The notes beneath the pieces are model-generated. The model saw nothing but the letters and a program-made list of their open reading frames with translations. It did not search any database and had not been told where the DNA came from. A stretch of DNA of 15,915 nucleotides. Origin: Clostridium sp. AM34-11AC (GTDB taxonomy: Bacteria; Bacillota; Clostridia; Lachnospirales; Lachnospiraceae). The stretch is from positions 1 through 15,915 of the forward strand of contig NZ_QWGL01000045.1 in NCBI RefSeq assembly GCF_003435375.1. Reading direction: 5' to 3'. A program made the translations under genes and the position numbers. Shown in pieces: positions 12,522 to 15,915 of this stretch; within the stretch, counting starts at the first letter, position 1, and the number at the start of each line of letters is the position of its first letter.

Positions 12522-13598
12522 TTAAACAGTCCGGTCTGTAATGTCAATAGTAGCAATATTGAGGTCAACAATCTCTTTTAGTACTAAGTACGCATTCTTG
12601 AAAATAACCTGCCATTCTTCATCCAAGGGATCAATTATTTCATGGAATAGTGCATTTCGAAGACGGTATACAAAGTCGAGAAACCAGAAGACACTATTTT
12701 GTCTAAGTGATTCATACAGTTTGTGGAACCACTCTTCTTCTGATGCAGTTAACTCACACTGGGGCAGCCAATCTACATCGAAATGATATTGGAAATAGTT
12801 TAATGGACGTTGATGAATCAATTCGTATGTATTTCGCGAACGTCCCATTTCTTCAACCGTTTTAAATGTTTCGTCTTTTGCATTTAGAGCAAAAATCTGC
12901 CATATAATAGAAATGATACGCTTTTCAAGATCACCTATTTTATTCAGAACACGTTTTCCGTAGGAAGCACTTTCATAGTGCATTTTAAAAGCTTCAACAA
13001 TACTATGTGTCAACGAGACGTTTACTTCTCGTAGCAACCATGAAAGATAGTCCTGCTCGCTCTCATTTGGATTGTCTCTAACGTGTGCCGATGACGATTC
13101 GAGGATTTCCGATATATTGCACTGGAATTGGACATTTCCATTATATTCGTCATAGTATTTACCGAAGAAACGCGCAAACCCGGATATTATAAACTGCCAC
13201 TTAGTGCCACGATTTCGGTTTAATTTTAAACCGATGATGAGACAATCACTTTTATCCGGCGGAATGTCCTTGAAAGTATATTCAAAGTCCTCGTTTACAT
13301 GATAAAAGTCCCAAAGGTAGTATTCAGGATATTGCTCCATTATGACTTTACGACCTTCGCGGTAGACTTGTTCCATAGACGCCATTATCTGATCATCAAC
13401 GATAAGTTTCTTGCTCCCACTTGTTCTGTAGTAATCTTTATATGCATTCAGATACTTGCCGTCACCTCTTCTGTTTGCTGCCTCTGGAAACATAGTTCTA
13501 AGAGTAGAAATATAGGCAAACCATGTCTTAATAAACAATGATACAAAATCAGCTTCGGTTACTGCTTTCCAGTTTTTGTATATTTTCTCCTGAGGCAT
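12522..13598 (-). CDS. Unknown protein with HEPN-like RNxxxH motifs, coupled to hsdS
   Basis: I do not recognise the family. With the preferred ATG at 13598 the protein has 358 residues, without signal peptide or membrane helix. The start is chosen because GGAGGTG, inside the last codons of hsdS, lies 7 nt before it and only 2 nt separate it from the hsdS stop; a longer frame to 13634 has no such site. The N-terminal two thirds are mixed alpha/beta-like with many aromatic residues. The C-terminal third is helical and contains R314-N-A-L-F-H319, matching the R-N-x-x-x-H form of the HEPN ribonuclease motif, and a second possible R255-N-x5-H262. HEPN domains often act as RNA-cleaving toxins in defence systems, and anticodon nucleases (PrrC, RloC) accompany type I restriction systems. 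An accessory RNase of this locus is therefore a reasonable inference, not shown. No ATPase or NTP-sensing domain is visible. Confidence 0.8.
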   Translation of the reverse strand: MPQEKIYKNWKAVTEADFVSLFIKTWFAYISTLRTMFPEAANRRGDGKYLNAYKDYYRTSGSKKLIVDDQIMASMEQVYREGRKVIMEQYPEYYLWDFYHVNEDFEYTFKDIPPDKSDCLIIGLKLNRNRGTKWQFIISGFARFFGKYYDEYNGNVQFQCNISEILESSSAHVRDNPNESEQDYLSWLLREVNVSLTHSIVEAFKMHYESASYGKRVLNKIGDLEKRIISIIWQIFALNAKDETFKTVEEMGRSRNTYELIHQRPLNYFQYHFDVDWLPQCELTASEEEWFHKLYESLRQNSVFWFLDFVYRLRNALFHEIIDPLDEEWQVIFKNAYLVLKEIVDLNIATIDITDRTV

Positions 13599-13600
13599 AT

Positions 13601-15004
13601 TTACACCTCCACCGGAATTTTGTCTTTCAGCCATGCCAATGCCACATCTTCGCCTTGCTCAATAGCCATTTCGACAGCCTGTTTTGCATATTCAAGCAGT
13701 TGTTTGGATTGCTTGCGAAGCGTAAAGGCTTCCTGCACTTTGCCTGCAATTTCTTTTTGAATGTCACCATCAATCATCGGTAACGGCGTGGAAAGAAGTT
13801 CATCTTTGCTAATTGCAGTAAGAATTGTCCCTGAACAACGCTGCTTCATAAGAGCCTGTATCGGCTCAGATTTGAAAAGGACAAGCAAAGTTTCAGAGTT
13901 AATACAATCAGAATCGAGCACATAAAACCCTGTTGAACACAGTGCACCATCATATTCGTCGGTAATTAGGGCACAGCTTTGTAATGAGCCTTCAACAGAA
14001 GGCACTATCACCTGTCCTGATTTTACAATTCGGCGTGCTCTCATGGGTAGATCACTGCCGTATTGAATATCAACATCAGAAATATCACCTGATTGCCCCA
14101 CATCTGCAAGTTCTATGTATTGATATGTTTGTTTTGCATCCGGGTTATAGTTTTTATCATGCAGATTGCACAATGATAGTACCGTCTCTCTTGTATTGAG
14201 TTTCTTTACAATTGCCTCATATTTCGGCTGATAGTATTCAGCATCAAGACGACCAGAGATCGCAAAACTTTCATTTATTTTCTTGATTGAATAAGTGCCT
14301 AACGCTGTATCATCAGGGTAATCTACAATATCTCTCAATATTTGCTCTGCCATTTGGTACGCTTCATTCGATTTCTGTTGAAACTCTTTTGATTTCTTGC
14401 ACAGTTTCATTACTTTAATCTGAAGCATATCATTAGCCAAATACACATCAACGGCTTTGACTCTTGGTAATGTGAGTTGATATTGGATTGTGAGTTCTCG
14501 CTGTCTGAATAATTGGTCAAATCCATACTTACAACGCAAAAAAACCATTAGGTAATACGGATCAACGCTATGGATACCTGTCAACCCCATTACCGTTCGA
14601 GACAGTGCTATTTCGCTATAGTCAGTTAAAATACTTGCGTAGCAAGGTGTTCCGACCTTTGTTATAATTATATCCTCCGCCTTTATGAAAGAGATTCCTT
14701 TGTTTTCTTTGCCAAATGCATATGGTATTTTCTCAAATTTGGAATCTTGATCCTTTGTAATAACTGGATAAGAAACACAGTCCACACAACGAGCAAATGC
14801 AGTGTCACCTTCTGAATAAAGTTGTGTTGCTGCAGGATAAAATGCGCTTGCAACTGTGGTCGCCAGTTTCGCAAGCTTTTCTGTTGGCACTTTTGACATT
14901 TGATCGGAAATATGCAAATAGTTTTTTGTATAGTAGTCGGAATCGAACCTATCCCCTAAATCTATTTGCGAGAAAAGTATCTCGCTGCATTCCAGCCCAT
15001 CCAT
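13601..15004 (-). CDS. hsdS: Type I restriction-modification specificity subunit HsdS
   Basis: About 467 residues, two target-recognition halves in the usual pseudo-dyad. Each half opens with a similar stretch: Asp-Leu-Gly-Asp-Arg-Phe-Asp-Ser-Asp-Tyr-Tyr near residue 16, and Ile-Ser-Gly-Arg-Leu-Asp-Ala-Glu-Tyr-Tyr near 249. Each ends in a long Glu/Lys/Gln-rich helix (about 200-235 and 425-455) that spaces the recognition domains. HsdS chooses the DNA sequence methylated or cut by the HsdM/HsdR complex. The upstream gene is hsdM and the downstream gene starts 2 nt after this stop. ATG at 15004 has a weak AAGG 5 nt upstream. The frame stays open upstream as far as hsdM, with family-like residues (Ser-Pro-Ser-Val-Lys-Pro-Phe-Asp-Glu) but no standard start codon, so the N-terminus may have been longer originally. 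Confidence 0.92.
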   Translation of the reverse strand: MDGLECSEILFSQIDLGDRFDSDYYTKNYLHISDQMSKVPTEKLAKLATTVASAFYPAATQLYSEGDTAFARCVDCVSYPVITKDQDSKFEKIPYAFGKENKGISFIKAEDIIITKVGTPCYASILTDYSEIALSRTVMGLTGIHSVDPYYLMVFLRCKYGFDQLFRQRELTIQYQLTLPRVKAVDVYLANDMLQIKVMKLCKKSKEFQQKSNEAYQMAEQILRDIVDYPDDTALGTYSIKKINESFAISGRLDAEYYQPKYEAIVKKLNTRETVLSLCNLHDKNYNPDAKQTYQYIELADVGQSGDISDVDIQYGSDLPMRARRIVKSGQVIVPSVEGSLQSCALITDEYDGALCSTGFYVLDSDCINSETLLVLFKSEPIQALMKQRCSGTILTAISKDELLSTPLPMIDGDIQKEIAGKVQEAFTLRKQSKQLLEYAKQAVEMAIEQGEDVALAWLKDKIPVEV

Positions 15005-15048
15005 CAAAGCCTTGTATCTGGCTTCATCGAAAGGTTTAACGGATGGGC

Positions 15049-15903
15049 TTATCGAAAAAAACTTAAACCTTCCTTTTTCGCAAATTCTTCAAAGGCTTCC
15101 GCTATGCCGGGCTCGAGAAAAGCTTCTGTTCCATCCTGCTTCATGTAGGAAAGTTGGAACAGATCATGATCCACAATCAAGTGATTGTGCTTATCCAAAG
15201 CTGGCAGTCCAGTCTCAGGATCTACCAGATAAATCTTATCACCGGAATTATCCTTGCTGGGCTTCTGCATGGTAGCAAAGAAAATCGGATAATCCTCTTT
15301 TTTCGGACATAATTCGTCGTCCCACTTCTGCACAAACAGAACTGAGGTTTTTGTTCCAGTATGCGGTTTGAAAACATTGCTGTGCAGTCCAACAACGGCA
15401 AGAATGCGACAACGTTCCGCAATATATTCACGGATAGTCTTATCACTGCTGTTGTTAAAGCGACCTTGCGGAAGTACAATTGCCATACGACCGCCGGGTT
15501 TCAGAAAGTTCAAATTGCGCTCAATAAAAAGAATATCTCTGCCGACTTTATTCTGCCATTTCCCCGCAGAATTTTTACCCAGCTCATATCGTGAAATAAT
15601 TGTATTCTCTTTAATGTCTCCGGCAAACGGAGGATTCGCCATAACAAGGTCAAACTGGAACTGGCTGTAGTCATTACTTCCTTTCGACTGGAGCTTTTTC
15701 AATTTTTTGAAACCTTCGTTATAGGTGTCGTTCCAATCTTCCTGCTTTGTAATTTCATTCCAACGGGAATAATCCAGCGTGTTCAGATGCAAAACGTTCG
15801 TCTGCCCATCACCGGCAATCAGATTGAGCGTACGTGCAACGCGAACGGTTTTTTCGTCAAAGTCGATTGCAAACACTGTTGTGGTCAAGCTTTTTTGTAA
15901 CAC
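15049..15903 (-). CDS. hsdM: Type I restriction-modification methyltransferase HsdM, C-terminal part
   Basis: At least 284 residues of an N6-adenine methyltransferase. The catalytic Asn-Pro-Pro-Phe (residues 90-93) is present, with Phe-Ala-Ile-Asp-Phe-Asp-Glu-Lys (motif II region) near the start and Leu-Pro-Gln-Gly-Arg-Phe in the distal part. The SAM-binding motif I (Asp-Pro-Ala-Cys-Gly-Ser-Gly-Gly-Phe) must lie beyond the window. A TAG at 15912-15910 interrupts the frame just upstream of the GTG at 15903; the next frame reads Ser-His-Lys, which joins well to Val-Leu-Gln if one G is restored. The gene is therefore probably frameshifted, and the GTG is not a true start. HsdS follows about 45 nt downstream. 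HsdR is not in the window. Confidence 0.85.
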   Translation of the reverse strand: MLQKSLTTTVFAIDFDEKTVRVARTLNLIAGDGQTNVLHLNTLDYSRWNEITKQEDWNDTYNEGFKKLKKLQSKGSNDYSQFQFDLVMANPPFAGDIKENTIISRYELGKNSAGKWQNKVGRDILFIERNLNFLKPGGRMAIVLPQGRFNNSSDKTIREYIAERCRILAVVGLHSNVFKPHTGTKTSVLFVQKWDDELCPKKEDYPIFFATMQKPSKDNSGDKIYLVDPETGLPALDKHNHLIVDHDLFQLSYMKQDGTEAFLEPGIAEAFEEFAKKEGLSFFR

Positions 15904-15915
15904 TTGTGGCTAAAA

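Overview
The window looks like a chromosome segment from a Clostridia gut bacterium, most likely Lachnospiraceae. The evidence is low to moderate GC, GGAGG-type ribosome binding sites, a DUF4491 protein, a NUCA-type lipoprotein nuclease, a 2-hydroxyacyl-CoA dehydratase/activase pair, and debris from Tn1549/Tn4451-like mobile elements. The species cannot be named from this alone.

Layout. (1) 1-2050: a small lysine-rich ORF with a terminator, a DNA/RNA non-specific endonuclease broken by two single-base indels, a DUF4491 membrane protein and an unidentified ORF. (2) 5062-2061 (minus): a two-gene operon for a radical-type 2-hydroxyacyl-CoA dehydratase-like reductase. The second gene fuses a dehydratase-subunit domain to the ATP-dependent [4Fe-4S] activase. 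A good promoter (TTTACA-N17-TATAAT) lies upstream. (3) 5299-9561 (plus): a compact operon of a membrane-anchored phospholipase D-like protein, an OmpR-type response regulator, a HAMP histidine kinase with almost no extracellular loop, and a FUSC-type membrane protein, closed by a terminator. It reads as an envelope-stress or lipid-modification module. (4) 9834-12506: mobile-element debris. A DUF6088 (AbiEi-like) fragment is joined to the C-terminal third of a DUF4366/CD1107-type ICE protein. A class II Fic gene follows, flanked by inverted repeats and by an 11-bp direct repeat. After it come a structured leader with a strong promoter and a frameshifted tnpV. (5) 15915-12522 (minus): a type I restriction-modification locus with hsdM (incomplete and apparently frameshifted at the edge), hsdS, and a coupled third gene of unknown family carrying HEPN-like RNxxxH motifs.

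The most interesting parts are two. One is the Fic cassette: 56-bp inverted repeats with identical 12-bp and 17-bp ends sit on both sides of the gene, and three copies of a 13-bp motif precede it, one of them containing the ribosome binding site. The other is the HEPN-like protein translationally coupled to hsdS. At least four probable single-base frameshifts (two in the nuclease, one in tnpV, one in hsdM) lie in the accessory parts, while long metabolic and signalling genes are intact. Either the accessory genes are decaying or the assembly has indel errors.
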